From an uncultured Eubacteriales bacterium (lineage in GTDB: Bacteria; Bacillota; Clostridia; Oscillospirales; Oscillospiraceae), in contig UQXG01000001.1 of assembly GCA_900544945.1 (NCBI GenBank), forward strand, positions 1 through 46,468: a stretch of 46,468 nt of DNA, in the 5' to 3' direction. The notes under the pieces are model-generated. The model was not told where the DNA came from, searched no databases, and worked only from the letters and a program-made list of their open reading frames with translations. This document shows positions 14,902 through 23,502 of the stretch, in pieces. A program made the position numbers and the translations under genes. Positions within the stretch are counted from its first letter, which is position 1, and each line of letters starts with the position of its first letter.

Positions 14902-14930
14902 TTGCATTTGTTAAATTTCTGTGCTACAAT
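14902..14930 (+). promoter_or_regulatory. Promoter of the DUF3798 transporter operon
   Basis: TTGCAT (14902-14907), 17 bases, TACAAT (14925-14930), with an extended TGC before the -10. Predicted start is near 14937. Confidence 0.75.
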
Positions 14931-14943
14931 AACCAAGAAATCC

Positions 14944-14973
14944 TTACATCAGGGACTTGCGTAGCTGATGTAA
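14944..14973 (+). promoter_or_regulatory. 5' leader hairpin of the transporter mRNA
   Basis: TTACATCAG (14944-14952) pairs exactly with CTGATGTAA (14965-14973), within about seven bases of the predicted transcript start and ten bases before the AAGGAGG site (14983-14989). Hairpins at the 5' tip stabilise highly expressed mRNAs; a ligand-sensing role is not suggested by its size. Confidence 0.5.
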
Positions 14974-14996
14974 AGACATTATAAGGAGGAAATAGC

Positions 14997-16208
14997 ATGA
15001 AAAAGATGATTAGCCTGGTGCTGGTCGTTGTCATGGTGCTGGGCATGACTGCCTGCGGCGCCAAGACCGAGACCCCCACTACCGCTGCCCCTGCCGCTAC
15101 CGAAGGCACCGTCGCCGAGGCCGCCGCTACCGCTGCTGCTTCCGGCAATGACAACTGGAAGATTGCCATTCTCACCGGCACCGTTTCTCAGGGCGAGGAA
15201 GAGTTCCGGGCCGCCGAGAAGGCTCTGGCCACCTATGGTCCCGAGCACATTGTGACCGCTACTTATCCTGACAACTTTATGTCCGAGATGGAGACCACCG
15301 TTTCCCAGATCGTCTCCTTCGCTTCCGATCCCGACGTGAAGGCCATCGTGATGTGCCAGGCTGTCCCCGGCGCTAAGGCCGGCTTCGACAAGGTTCGTGA
15401 AATGGGCCGTGACGACATCCTGCTGATCGCCGGCACTCCCCAGGAGGATCCCGCCGTTATCTCCGCTGCCTCTGATATCATTATGTACTCCAACGAAGTC
15501 GCTCAGGGCGACACCATCATGGAGACCTGCGAGAAGTGGGGCATCGATGTGTTCATTCACTATTCCTTCCCCCGTCACATGGCTATGGAGCTGATCGTTG
15601 GCCGTCACAACCTGCTCAAGCAGAACGCTGACGCTCTGGGCATCGAGATGGTTGACGTCACCGCTCCCGACCCCACTGCTGAGGCCGGCCTGTCCGCCTC
15701 CCAGCAGTTCATCCTGGAGGATGTTCCCCAGCAGCTGGCCAAGTACGAGGGCAAGAAGGTTGCCTTCTTCACCACCAACTGTGGTATGCAGCCCTCTCTG
15801 CAGGCTGCCTGCCTGGATCAGCCCAACGCTTACTATCCCTCTCCCTGCTGCCCCAGCCCCTACCACGCATTCCCCGCTACCCTGGGTCTGGAGCTGGCCA
15901 TCGGCGGTGACGACCAGGAGGCTCTGCATCAGATCGCTCTGAAGCTGAAGGAGCACAACGCGGTTGACCGCTACTCCACCTGGGCTTCTCCCGTTGCCAT
16001 GACCATCATCGCCGTGGGCGTTGAGTATGCCAAGCAGTACGCTGAGGGCACCATCACCAGCAAGAACGATTCCGACGCGCTGAAGGCTCTGCTGAACGAG
16101 AAGGTCGAAGGCGCGAAGATCGACTTCTACACCAACGACGAAGGCACCACCTTCGACAACTACTACACCATCCTGCTGGCTCCTGTTGATTTTAACGATT
16201 ACCTGTAA
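14997..16208 (+). CDS. DUF3798 lipoprotein, substrate-binding subunit
   Basis: The 403-residue protein has a lipoprotein signal (MTAC with Cys20), a low-complexity Ala/Thr/Pro linker (25-50) and a periplasmic-binding-like fold matching the DUF3798 family, beginning WKIAILTGTVSQGEEEF. The family is found with ABC transporter genes of the type seen downstream. It probably captures an unknown small ligand outside the membrane. Codon use is strongly biased (CTG, ATC, CCC), as in highly expressed genes such as ackA and rpsA, which fits a binding protein needed in excess. A strong AAGGAGG precedes the ATG. Confidence 0.85.
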   Translation: MKKMISLVLVVVMVLGMTACGAKTETPTTAAPAATEGTVAEAAATAAASGNDNWKIAILTGTVSQGEEEFRAAEKALATYGPEHIVTATYPDNFMSEMETTVSQIVSFASDPDVKAIVMCQAVPGAKAGFDKVREMGRDDILLIAGTPQEDPAVISAASDIIMYSNEVAQGDTIMETCEKWGIDVFIHYSFPRHMAMELIVGRHNLLKQNADALGIEMVDVTAPDPTAEAGLSASQQFILEDVPQQLAKYEGKKVAFFTTNCGMQPSLQAACLDQPNAYYPSPCCPSPYHAFPATLGLELAIGGDDQEALHQIALKLKEHNAVDRYSTWASPVAMTIIAVGVEYAKQYAEGTITSKNDSDALKALLNEKVEGAKIDFYTNDEGTTFDNYYTILLAPVDFNDYL

Positions 16209-16218
16209 TCGTATTTCA

Positions 16219-16251
16219 GGCGCTCCCTCAAGTTCACTGAGGGAATGCGCC
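16219..16251 (+). other. Hairpin after the binding-protein gene
   Basis: GGCGC (16219-16223) with GCGCC (16247-16251) and CCCTCA (16225-16230) with TGAGGG (16238-16243) form one long stem. GCGCCC/GGGCGC (16247-16261) offers an alternative pairing. No T run follows. Such structures often protect a processed binding-protein mRNA and lower expression of the genes behind it. Confidence 0.55.
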
Positions 16252-16297
16252 CCATGGGCGCAAACGCCTCAGTAACAACAAAATGCAAGTCCAAATA

Positions 16298-16330
16298 ACG
16301 GGTCCACCCGATTTATTCGGGCGGACCCGT
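16298..16330 (+). other. Second strong hairpin before the ATPase gene
   Basis: ACGGGTCC and CCCG (16298-16310) pair with CGGG and GGACCCGT (16318-16330), 12 pairs with one mismatch, loop ATTTATT. No T run follows. It probably works with the previous hairpin. Confidence 0.55.
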
Positions 16331-16359
16331 CTAACCGTATACAAGGAGGAACACAAAGA

Positions 16360-17961
16360 ATGCAGAACGAATACGTACTGGAAATGAAGCACATCAGCAA
16401 GCAGTACGGCAATAACGCGGTTCTGAGCGATGTGTCTCTTTCCGTAAGGCCCGGCGAGATCCACGCGCTTCTCGGCGAGAACGGTGCAGGCAAATCCACC
16501 CTGATGAATACCCTGTTCGGTATGCCTGTGATTCACAGCACCGGTGGATTTGAGGGAGAAATCTTTCTGAATGGGGAGAAGGTCAATATTCTTTCTCCTC
16601 AGGACGCCATGACCATGGGTATTGGCATGGTGCATCAGGAATTCATGCTCCTGCCCGGCTTTACGATTACAGAGAACATTAAGCTCAACCGGGAAATTGC
16701 CAAGCCCAATCCCGTCAGCCGAATCCTGGGTAAGGATTTGGAGACTCTGGATTTTCCTGCCATGCGCAAGGATGCCCGGAAGGCTCTGGACAGCGTGGGC
16801 ATGAACCTGGACGAGAATACGCTGGTGCGGGGACTGCCTGTAGGCTATATGCAGTTCGTGGAAATCGCCCGGGAAATTGACAAGACCGGCGTGAAGCTGC
16901 TGGTATTCGATGAGCCCACCGCCGTTCTGACGGAGTCTGAGGCAGATCAGCTGATTTCCGTTATGAAGCAGATTGCCGCCAGCGGCATCGCAATCATTTT
17001 CATCACCCATCGTCTGGATGAGGTTATGGCCGCTTCCAATCACATCACCATCCTCCGGGACGGCAAGCTGGTTGCCACCAGAGCCGTGGAGAATACCTCC
17101 ATTGTGGAGCTGGCGGAGCTGATGATCGGCCGGAAGGGCGAGGCGGTTGTCCACGCCGAGGCCCGGAGCACCCATTCCGACACCGTAGCCATGCACCTGG
17201 AGAATCTCCGGGTAGATATGCCCGGCGAGCGTGTCCGGGGCATTACCATGGACATCTACGAGGGCGAGATCCTTGGCATCGGCGGCCTGGCCGGCCAGGG
17301 CAAGCTGGGCATTCCCAACGGCGTGCTCGGCCTTTATGACATGGAAGGCACTGTGGAGCTGTTCGGCAAGGAGCTGAAGCCCGGCGATACCAAGGAAGCG
17401 CTGAATGCCGGTATCGCTATGGTTTCCGAGGATCGGAAGACGGTCGGCTTGCTGCTGGATCAGGCCATTGAAGATAATATTGTATTCAACGCTATGCAGG
17501 TCAAGGGCGACTATCTGAACAAAATCGGCCCCTTTACCCTGAAAAACAGCGGCAAGATTCGTGCCACTGCCGAAGAGATGATCCAGGAACTGGATATCCG
17601 CTGCTTCGGCCCCACCCAGGCGGCGGGCACTCTGTCCGGCGGCAACCAGCAGAAGGTCTGCATTGCCCGGGCTCTGTGCATGAATCCCAAATTCCTGTTC
17701 GTTTCCGAGCCCACCCGTGGCATTGACATCGGAGCCAAGAAGCTGGTGCTGGAGACGCTGGTGAAGCTGAACCGGGAGAAGGATATGACCGTGGTCATCA
17801 TTTCCTCAGAACTTCAGGAACTGCGCAGCATTTCCGACCGGATTGCCATCGTCTCCGAGGGCAAGCTGGTGGATGTGCTGGCACCGGACGCTTCCGATGC
17901 GGACTTCGGCCTGGCCATGTCCGGCATCAAGCCCTCCGAACACAACAAGAAAGAAGGTTAA
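16360..17961 (+). CDS. Double-domain ABC transporter ATPase (RbsA/YufO type)
   Basis: The 533-residue protein carries two ATPase halves. The first has Walker A GENGAGKST (about 39-47), a variant signature LPVGYMQ and Walker B LLVFDEPTA. The second (about 270-520) has a degenerate loop GLAGQGKLG, signature LSGGNQQKV and FVSEPTRGID. This double layout is typical of the sugar/nucleoside importer group. AAGGAGG precedes the ATG. It is followed by two permease genes, giving a complete importer with the DUF3798 lipoprotein. Confidence 0.92.
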   Translation: MQNEYVLEMKHISKQYGNNAVLSDVSLSVRPGEIHALLGENGAGKSTLMNTLFGMPVIHSTGGFEGEIFLNGEKVNILSPQDAMTMGIGMVHQEFMLLPGFTITENIKLNREIAKPNPVSRILGKDLETLDFPAMRKDARKALDSVGMNLDENTLVRGLPVGYMQFVEIAREIDKTGVKLLVFDEPTAVLTESEADQLISVMKQIAASGIAIIFITHRLDEVMAASNHITILRDGKLVATRAVENTSIVELAELMIGRKGEAVVHAEARSTHSDTVAMHLENLRVDMPGERVRGITMDIYEGEILGIGGLAGQGKLGIPNGVLGLYDMEGTVELFGKELKPGDTKEALNAGIAMVSEDRKTVGLLLDQAIEDNIVFNAMQVKGDYLNKIGPFTLKNSGKIRATAEEMIQELDIRCFGPTQAAGTLSGGNQQKVCIARALCMNPKFLFVSEPTRGIDIGAKKLVLETLVKLNREKDMTVVIISSELQELRSISDRIAIVSEGKLVDVLAPDASDADFGLAMSGIKPSEHNKKEG

Positions 17962-17967
17962 GCGCAG

Positions 17968-19830
17968 ATGACGAAGAATAAAGTAAGAAGAAGCGTTGCT
18001 GCCTTGCTGTGCGTAGCCTGCGTTGTGCTGCTGGTGCTGGGCGGACTGAACCTGCCGAAGAAGAGTAACGCCAAGGGCGAAGCCATTCTGGAGAACCTCC
18101 GGGTGCGGATGCTGCTGAACGTTACTGGCGCAGGCGTGGTAGAAAGCTATGTAAACATTGCAAAGCAGGAGGCTCAGGCCAAGGCCAAGGCTGAGGGCGG
18201 CGGAATGGCCGCCATCCGGGAAGCCGTTAAGAAGGCGGAGGAGGATACCCGGGCCAAGTATGAAAACGCGGAATTTGCTGCCGGCGTGGTTGCCAGTCCG
18301 GAGCTGATTGCCGCTGCGGATGCTTATAACGGGGCGATGATGCGTCACGGTGAGCTGGAGACCGCTGCCCAGCAGGCCTACATCGATGCCCACTACGAAG
18401 AGGCAAAGGCCAAGATGGAAGCCGAGCGGGAAGCCCTGCTTGCCGAGGGCAAGGAGGTTTCCGAGGACGAAACCGTGGAAGTGGATATGAGCGGCTTCGT
18501 TGCCACCCAGGAAATGCTGGATGCCCAGGCTGTGGTGGACAGCGCCTATGTGGCTTTGGGTCAGGAGCTGAAGAAGGTCTACAACGTTCTGGACGATGAG
18601 GCCCTGGCTTCCCTCCGGGGGACTGTGGACGGCCTGATGTATCAGCCCGGCGACGATTTCGACACCCAGTATGACCGGTATCTGGATCAGTGCGGCGGCA
18701 AGTCCACGGCTTCCGGTTATCTGGTTCGTCACTCCGATGATCTGATTTATACCGCTCTGGCGCTGCTGGTGACGGCGGCTCTGCTGGCCTTCTATGAGTG
18801 GCTGGTTGCCAAGCTGGGTGTGCCTCGTGTTATCATCGGCGTGTTCTTTGTCCTGCTGTGCTTCATGACGCTGTGGTTCGATCTGTCCCTGCCCACGCTG
18901 CTCAGCAATACCGTGGTGCGCACCGGCATGAACTCCATCATGGTTCTGGCCATGGTGCCCGGTATTCAGTGCGGCATCAGCCTGAACCTGGGTCTGCCCA
19001 TCGGCCTGGTGGCCGGCCTGATCGGCGGCCTGATGACCATTGAGCTGGGAATTCCCGGCTGGGGCGGCTTCCTGTTTGCCATTGCTGTGGGCTGCGCCAT
19101 TGCCGCCGTCTGCGGCTATCTGTATGCCCAGATGCTGAACCGGCTGAAGGGTGAGGAGATGTCCGTCACCACCTACGTTGGCTTCTCCATCGTGTCTTTG
19201 ATGTGCATTGCCTGGCTGGTGCTGCCCTTCAAGTCTCTGAAGCTGCGCTGGCCTCTGGGCACCGGCCTTCGGAACACCATCGGCCTGGATTCCACCAACT
19301 TCAAGCACATCCTCGACGAGTTCCTGGCCTTCAAGATTGGCGATTTCACCGTGCCTACGGGACTGCTCCTGTTCATGGCACTGTGCTGCCTGCTGGTGTG
19401 GCTGTTCTCCCGGAGCAAGACCGGTGTGGCCATGCAGGCTGTGGGCAACAATCCCCGGTTTTCCCAGGCTGCGGGCATCAATGTAGATAAAATGCGGATC
19501 GTGGGCACCACCCTGTCCACGGTGCTGGGTGCGGTGGGCATTCTGGTCTATTCCCAGAGCTACGGCTTCATGCAGCTGTACACCGCTCCCCGCCAGATGG
19601 GCTTCGTGGCCGCTTCCGCCATTCTGATTGGCGGTGCCTCCACCTCCCGGTGCAAGATCAGCCATGTGCTTATCGGCACCTTCCTGTTCCAGGGCGTTCT
19701 GACCCTGGGAATGCCTGTGGCAAACGTGCTGGTTCCCGGCTCCACCATTTCCGAAACTCTGCGTATTCTCATTTCCAACGGCATCATTCTGTATGCTCTG
19801 ACCAAATCCGGAGGTGATTCCCGTGCATGA
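17968..19830 (+). CDS. ABC permease with large extracytoplasmic insert
   Basis: The 620-residue protein has one N-terminal helix (8-27), then about 230 residues (30-258) of Ala/Glu/Lys-rich, mostly helical sequence, then a BPD_transp_2-type permease domain with 8-9 helices (260-615). Ordinary members of this permease family are about 300-400 residues, so the insert is extra. The helix before it places it outside the membrane, facing the binding lipoprotein. It starts 6 bases after the ATPase stop and overlaps the second permease gene by 8 bases. Confidence 0.88.
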   Translation: MTKNKVRRSVAALLCVACVVLLVLGGLNLPKKSNAKGEAILENLRVRMLLNVTGAGVVESYVNIAKQEAQAKAKAEGGGMAAIREAVKKAEEDTRAKYENAEFAAGVVASPELIAAADAYNGAMMRHGELETAAQQAYIDAHYEEAKAKMEAEREALLAEGKEVSEDETVEVDMSGFVATQEMLDAQAVVDSAYVALGQELKKVYNVLDDEALASLRGTVDGLMYQPGDDFDTQYDRYLDQCGGKSTASGYLVRHSDDLIYTALALLVTAALLAFYEWLVAKLGVPRVIIGVFFVLLCFMTLWFDLSLPTLLSNTVVRTGMNSIMVLAMVPGIQCGISLNLGLPIGLVAGLIGGLMTIELGIPGWGGFLFAIAVGCAIAAVCGYLYAQMLNRLKGEEMSVTTYVGFSIVSLMCIAWLVLPFKSLKLRWPLGTGLRNTIGLDSTNFKHILDEFLAFKIGDFTVPTGLLLFMALCCLLVWLFSRSKTGVAMQAVGNNPRFSQAAGINVDKMRIVGTTLSTVLGAVGILVYSQSYGFMQLYTAPRQMGFVAASAILIGGASTSRCKISHVLIGTFLFQGVLTLGMPVANVLVPGSTISETLRILISNGIILYALTKSGGDSRA

Positions 19831-21070
19831 TCTGCGTAAGAAATACGATATCGGCGAACTGCTGCGGGCCAATGCAGTTACCATCATGTTCGTGGTGCTG
19901 TGTATCATCTGCCTGATTTTCAGCGGACAGACCGTTCCCTATGTGATGTATGAGCTGTTCGGGCGGCTCAGCCGGAACGCCTTCATCGTTCTGGCTCTGA
20001 TTCTGCCCATCATTGCGGGCATGGGCATCAACTTCGCCATTACCATCGGTGCCATGGCAGCCCAGATTTCCGCCCTGTGGGTCATCGAGTGGGGCATCAG
20101 CGGCCTGGGCGGCTTCCTGGTCGCCATGCTGATGACCGTTCCCATTGCCGGCTTCTTCGGCTACCTCATCGGCAACCTGCTCAACAAGATGAAGGGTCAG
20201 GAAATGATCGGCGGCCTGATTCTGGGCTACTTTGCCAACGGCCTGTATCAGCTGCTGTTCCTGTTCATCTTCGGCAATCTGATTCCCCTGAACGCCCCGG
20301 GCCTGGTCATCAAGGGCTCCACCGGCGTTGCCAATACCATCGACCTGTCTACCGATCGGGGCTTCAAGTATGCTCTGGACGGCATCTGGAACGTACCTTT
20401 CGGCACTGGATTGTATATCTTCTGCGGCCTGTTTGTGGTGTACGCGGTTGCAAAGCTCCTGCTGAAGAAGTCTGACAAGAAAAAGACTCTGGTGACCGTG
20501 GGCATCTGCGCCGCGGCTTGCATTCTGTACCAGATTCCTGCCGTTTCTGCCCTCTTTGCCATGGTCAAGGTGCCTATGGTCACCTTCCTGGTGGTGGCGC
20601 TGCTGTGCCTGTTCAACAATGCTCTGATGAAGACCCGTCTGGGTCAGCAGTTCCGGGCGGTTGGCCAGAGCCGGACGGTTGCCAACGTCTCCGGCATCAA
20701 CGTGGATAAGGTTCGTGTGATCGCCATCATGATCTCCACGGTGTTGGCCGGCTGGGGTCAGTTGATCTTCGTTCAGAACATGGGCTCCTTCCAGACCTAT
20801 GGCGCCCATGAGCAGGTAGGCCTGTACGCCGGTGCAGCCATTCTGGTTGGCGGCGCTTCCATTCGGAAGGCCACCAACGGTCAGGCACTGCTGGGCTGTA
20901 TCCTGTTCCATCTGCTGTTCATCGTGGCTCCCTCCGCCGGTAAGAATCTGTTCGGAGATGCGGCCATCGGCGAGTATTTCCGGGTGTTCATTTCCTATGG
21001 CGTTATCGCCCTGGCTCTGGTCATGCACGCATGGAGCGGCGTTCAGAGCAAAAAGAAAAAGAAGGCGTAA
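19823..21070 (+). CDS. ABC permease, second subunit
   Basis: The 415-residue BPD_transp_2-type permease has about 8-9 membrane helices and the GINVDKVRVIA cytoplasmic loop, a segment also seen as GINVDKMRIVG in the partner permease, where such loops contact the ATPase. The GTG at 19823 is preferred because GGAGG (19810-19814) is 8 bases before it; this gives an 8-base overlap with the first permease gene. The lysine-rich end (SKKKKKA) faces the cytoplasm. Its 3' end overlaps the convergent flippase gene by 28 bases. Confidence 0.88.
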   Translation: MHDLRKKYDIGELLRANAVTIMFVVLCIICLIFSGQTVPYVMYELFGRLSRNAFIVLALILPIIAGMGINFAITIGAMAAQISALWVIEWGISGLGGFLVAMLMTVPIAGFFGYLIGNLLNKMKGQEMIGGLILGYFANGLYQLLFLFIFGNLIPLNAPGLVIKGSTGVANTIDLSTDRGFKYALDGIWNVPFGTGLYIFCGLFVVYAVAKLLLKKSDKKKTLVTVGICAAACILYQIPAVSALFAMVKVPMVTFLVVALLCLFNNALMKTRLGQQFRAVGQSRTVANVSGINVDKVRVIAIMISTVLAGWGQLIFVQNMGSFQTYGAHEQVGLYAGAAILVGGASIRKATNGQALLGCILFHLLFIVAPSAGKNLFGDAAIGEYFRVFISYGVIALALVMHAWSGVQSKKKKKA

Positions 21071-22596
21071 TTTGCCAGCATCACAGAGTCAGGCCTCCGG
21101 CCTGGCTCTGTTTTTTTCGTGCCCAGAATGCTGCGGAGCCAGGCCAGATCCTGGGCAGATATTACTCCCAGCAGCCATATCAGACACCCCAGAAGTACAA
21201 GATGGAACAGACACTGCATTTCAGGCCCCGGAGCCCGGGCGGCGATTTGCTGGGAAAGAATTGCGGCTGCCAGTGCTTTACAGATTTGTCCCATGGGCAG
21301 GTTGACCCGGGAAATTTTTAGAAGCCGCCGGAGACTCAGCAGAAAATTCACCCCATGGGAGATAAAAAAGCTGAGAAAATACCCCTGCATCCCGTAGTAT
21401 GGCAGCAAGACGAAGAGCATTCCCACGTCCATGGCGGAGGTGAGAATGTTATAGCGTACGCAAGCCCGCTGCTGCCCCAGGCCTTTGGTCATGGCATCGA
21501 TGATGGCGTCGCAGTACAGCATGGGAATCAGCGGCGCGTATCGCCGCAGAGACAGGGCTGCCTCCGCATTGCCGTAAAACCGCAGACAAAGAGGCTCTGC
21601 CAAAAAGCGCAGCAGCCCGGAAATTACCAAGGCATACAGAAGTGCCGCTTTCAGGCTCCGGCGGACAAGGTAGCGAATCCGGCCTTCGTTGCCCCCGGCG
21701 GCGCACCGGGCAAGTTCCGGGATGAGAAGCTCCGCCAGACCGAAGAGAATGCAGGCCGGAAACATGAGAATGGGAAAGGTCATGCCGCTGACAATGCCGA
21801 AGCTGGCCAGGGGGTTGACAATGGCCGGATTCCGGGCCAGTCGCTTGGGCACCATCAGGTTTTCGGCGGTGCTGATACCGGCTTTCAGTACGTCTGCCGC
21901 CGCCAGAGGCAGGGCAATCCGACACAGCCGCTTCCCAATCCGGGGAGCCGTTCCGGCTGTCGGGTGTTCTTTTTGCCGCAGAATTACCAGGCAGCCCAGG
22001 GTCAGACAGCTGCCCAGACTGCTGCCTAGGACCACGCACAGGCAGGCACGGACGGCACTGGTGCCGGCCCAGAGCTTTAACGCCAGCATAGTCAGCCCCA
22101 TGGAGCACATCTGCTCGGCCACCTCCACGGCGGCCAGGGTTCCGATGCGGTTGGCGGCGGTGAAGTAGCCGGTCATCACGCAGCACAGGCAGGTGACGGG
22201 CAGGAAGGCCGCCAATAGCCGCAGAGCACCCGCAGTCTGGGCGTTCCCAATCCAGCAGTCCGCCAGCCAGGGAGCCATCCGGTAGAGTACCAGGGCAGCG
22301 CAGCCGCTGCATAGGATGCTGTAAACAAAGCAAGCGGAAAGCGCGTGGGTCACGTTTTCCGGCCGCTTTCGACCCAGCTCCTCGGCAGTGAGATACATGG
22401 CGGCGGTGCGCACCCCGCCGATTCCAGCGACGAGAGACAGAGAGCCCACGGACAGCACCAGCTGCAATAGCCCGATGCCCTCCGGCCCGATCCGACCGGA
22501 CAGATACACCTGAAAGGAAGTGCCTACCAGCCGCAGCAGCAGATTGACCCCGGTAAGCAGCAGCGCGGAATAAAAAATGGGAAGCCGTCTGGACAA
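21043..22596 (-). CDS. SpoVB/MATE-like polysaccharide flippase
   Basis: The 517-residue protein has about 14 hydrophobic helices and the polysaccharide-flippase layout (N-terminal YLSGRIGPEGIGLLQL, helix pair with GLAELLIPELAR). SpoVB-like members move lipid-linked sugars in Clostridia. A TTG at 22596 is preferred as start: AAGGGAGGG (22611-22603) precedes it by six bases; a GTG at 22617 would have that site inside the gene. The last 25 or so codons run through the plus-strand terminator and into the end of the permease gene, giving KKTEPGRR and AFFFFLL. That tail is probably dispensable. Confidence 0.8.
   Translation of the reverse strand: MSRRLPIFYSALLLTGVNLLLRLVGTSFQVYLSGRIGPEGIGLLQLVLSVGSLSLVAGIGGVRTAAMYLTAEELGRKRPENVTHALSACFVYSILCSGCAALVLYRMAPWLADCWIGNAQTAGALRLLAAFLPVTCLCCVMTGYFTAANRIGTLAAVEVAEQMCSMGLTMLALKLWAGTSAVRACLCVVLGSSLGSCLTLGCLVILRQKEHPTAGTAPRIGKRLCRIALPLAAADVLKAGISTAENLMVPKRLARNPAIVNPLASFGIVSGMTFPILMFPACILFGLAELLIPELARCAAGGNEGRIRYLVRRSLKAALLYALVISGLLRFLAEPLCLRFYGNAEAALSLRRYAPLIPMLYCDAIIDAMTKGLGQQRACVRYNILTSAMDVGMLFVLLPYYGMQGYFLSFFISHGVNFLLSLRRLLKISRVNLPMGQICKALAAAILSQQIAARAPGPEMQCLFHLVLLGCLIWLLGVISAQDLAWLRSILGTKKTEPGRRPDSVMLANYAFFFFLL
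21084..21117 (+). terminator. Terminator of the transporter operon
   Basis: CAGAGTCAGGCC (21084-21095) pairs with GGCCTGGCTCTG (21099-21110) with one G-U wobble in the plus sense, followed by seven T residues. It lies inside the 3' coding part of the convergent flippase gene. Confidence 0.85.
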
Positions 22597-22649
22597 AAAA
22601 ATCCCTCCCTTGTCCACAATCTATGCAGACGCGGGAGGGGGTTATGACT

Positions 22650-22818
22650 TTAGGGAAGCTCTGATTAAATCCACAAGAGCTGACAGCGAGAGATTTTTTG
22701 CTAGACGAAAGTTCTGAAAGTGGAGAAATACTGTATGTATTTCCCACTTTCGGAACTGCACGGATAGGGAAAAAGATCCGCTGTTCAGCCGAAGGGGATT
22801 TATTCAGAGTTTCCTTAA
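22650..22818 (+). mobile_element. MITE-like element B beside the nth stop codon
   Basis: A 169-bp element with 23-bp terminal inverted repeats matching at 20 positions (22650-22672 and 22796-22818; inner part CTCTGATTAAATCC and GGATTTATTCAGAG). TTA directly flanks both sides (22650-22652 and 22815-22817), consistent with a 3-bp TNA-type target duplication as made by some IS5-group transposons. The centre is a 21-bp stem with one wobble and one bulge (22710-22731 with 22737-22757). No coding capacity. The right TTA is the nth stop codon. Confidence 0.65.
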
Positions 22819-23447
22819 GCTTCGGGATTGAATTCCTTGCAATAGGGAACCAGGGGGCAGTGACCGCAGTCCGGATTTCGGGCGGTGCAGCAGTCCCGAC
22901 CGAAGAGAACGATCCGGTGACAGAAATCGCTGCTTTCTTCCGGCGGCAGGATGGCGCGCAATTGCCGCTCTACCTTCTCCGGCTCCTTGCCGTGAGACAG
23001 GCCAAGTCTTCCGCAGATGCGGATGCAGTGGGTGTCACAGACCACGCTACCCGGCACGCCATACAGGTCACCCAGCAGCAGATTGGCGGTTTTCCGGCCC
23101 ACTCCGGGGATTTTCAGCAGCTCATCCATAGTGCCCGGCACCTTGCCGCCGTAGCTGTTCAGGAGCATTTGGCAGCCCAGAACAATGTCTCTGGCCTTGT
23201 GCTTATAGAAGCCGCAGGAGCGCACCAGCTCCTCCACACGGGAGATGTCCGCGTTTGCCATGGCCTCCAGGGTGGGGTAGGCGGCGAACAGGGCCGGGGT
23301 CACCTGGTTCACCCGGGCATCGGTGCACTGGGCGGAGAGCCGGACGGCAATCATCAGCTCGTAGTCTTTTACGTAATGCAGGGCGCAGGGGGCACTGCCG
23401 TAACGCTCCTTCAAAATGGCGATAATGGCATTTACTTTCTCTTCCAT
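22815..23447 (-). CDS. nth: Endonuclease III
   Basis: The 210-residue DNA glycosylase/lyase removes oxidised pyrimidines. The helix-hairpin-helix LLKIPGVGRKTANLLL carries catalytic Lys119, Asp138 lies in VVCDTH, and Cys187, 194, 197 and 203 give the C-x6-C-x2-C-x5-C iron-sulfur motif. Length is standard. GAAAGGAAG precedes the ATG. The gene is expressed from the promoter at 23474-23502, and its stop codon coincides with the target site of element B. Confidence 0.95.
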   Translation of the reverse strand: MEEKVNAIIAILKERYGSAPCALHYVKDYELMIAVRLSAQCTDARVNQVTPALFAAYPTLEAMANADISRVEELVRSCGFYKHKARDIVLGCQMLLNSYGGKVPGTMDELLKIPGVGRKTANLLLGDLYGVPGSVVCDTHCIRICGRLGLSHGKEPEKVERQLRAILPPEESSDFCHRIVLFGRDCCTARNPDCGHCPLVPYCKEFNPEA

Positions 23448-23473
23448 ACTTGCGGCTTCCTTTCTTTTTCGCC

Positions 23474-23502
23474 ATTATACCAGAAAATCCGGGAAATTAC
23501 AA
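23474..23502 (-). promoter_or_regulatory. Promoter of nth
   Basis: TTGTAA (23502-23497), 17 bases, TATAAT (23479-23474) with extended TGG. The -35 overlaps the stop codon of the upstream SSB-like gene. Confidence 0.75.

Noticed and set aside
14944..14973. Leader hairpin as a riboswitch
   Set aside because: It is a single nine-pair stem without the multi-helix core of known riboswitches and has no expression platform.
17806..19908. Minus-strand frame of about 700 codons
   Set aside because: It is antisense to a clear ABC permease, and its Gln/His-rich composition is typical of antisense shadows.
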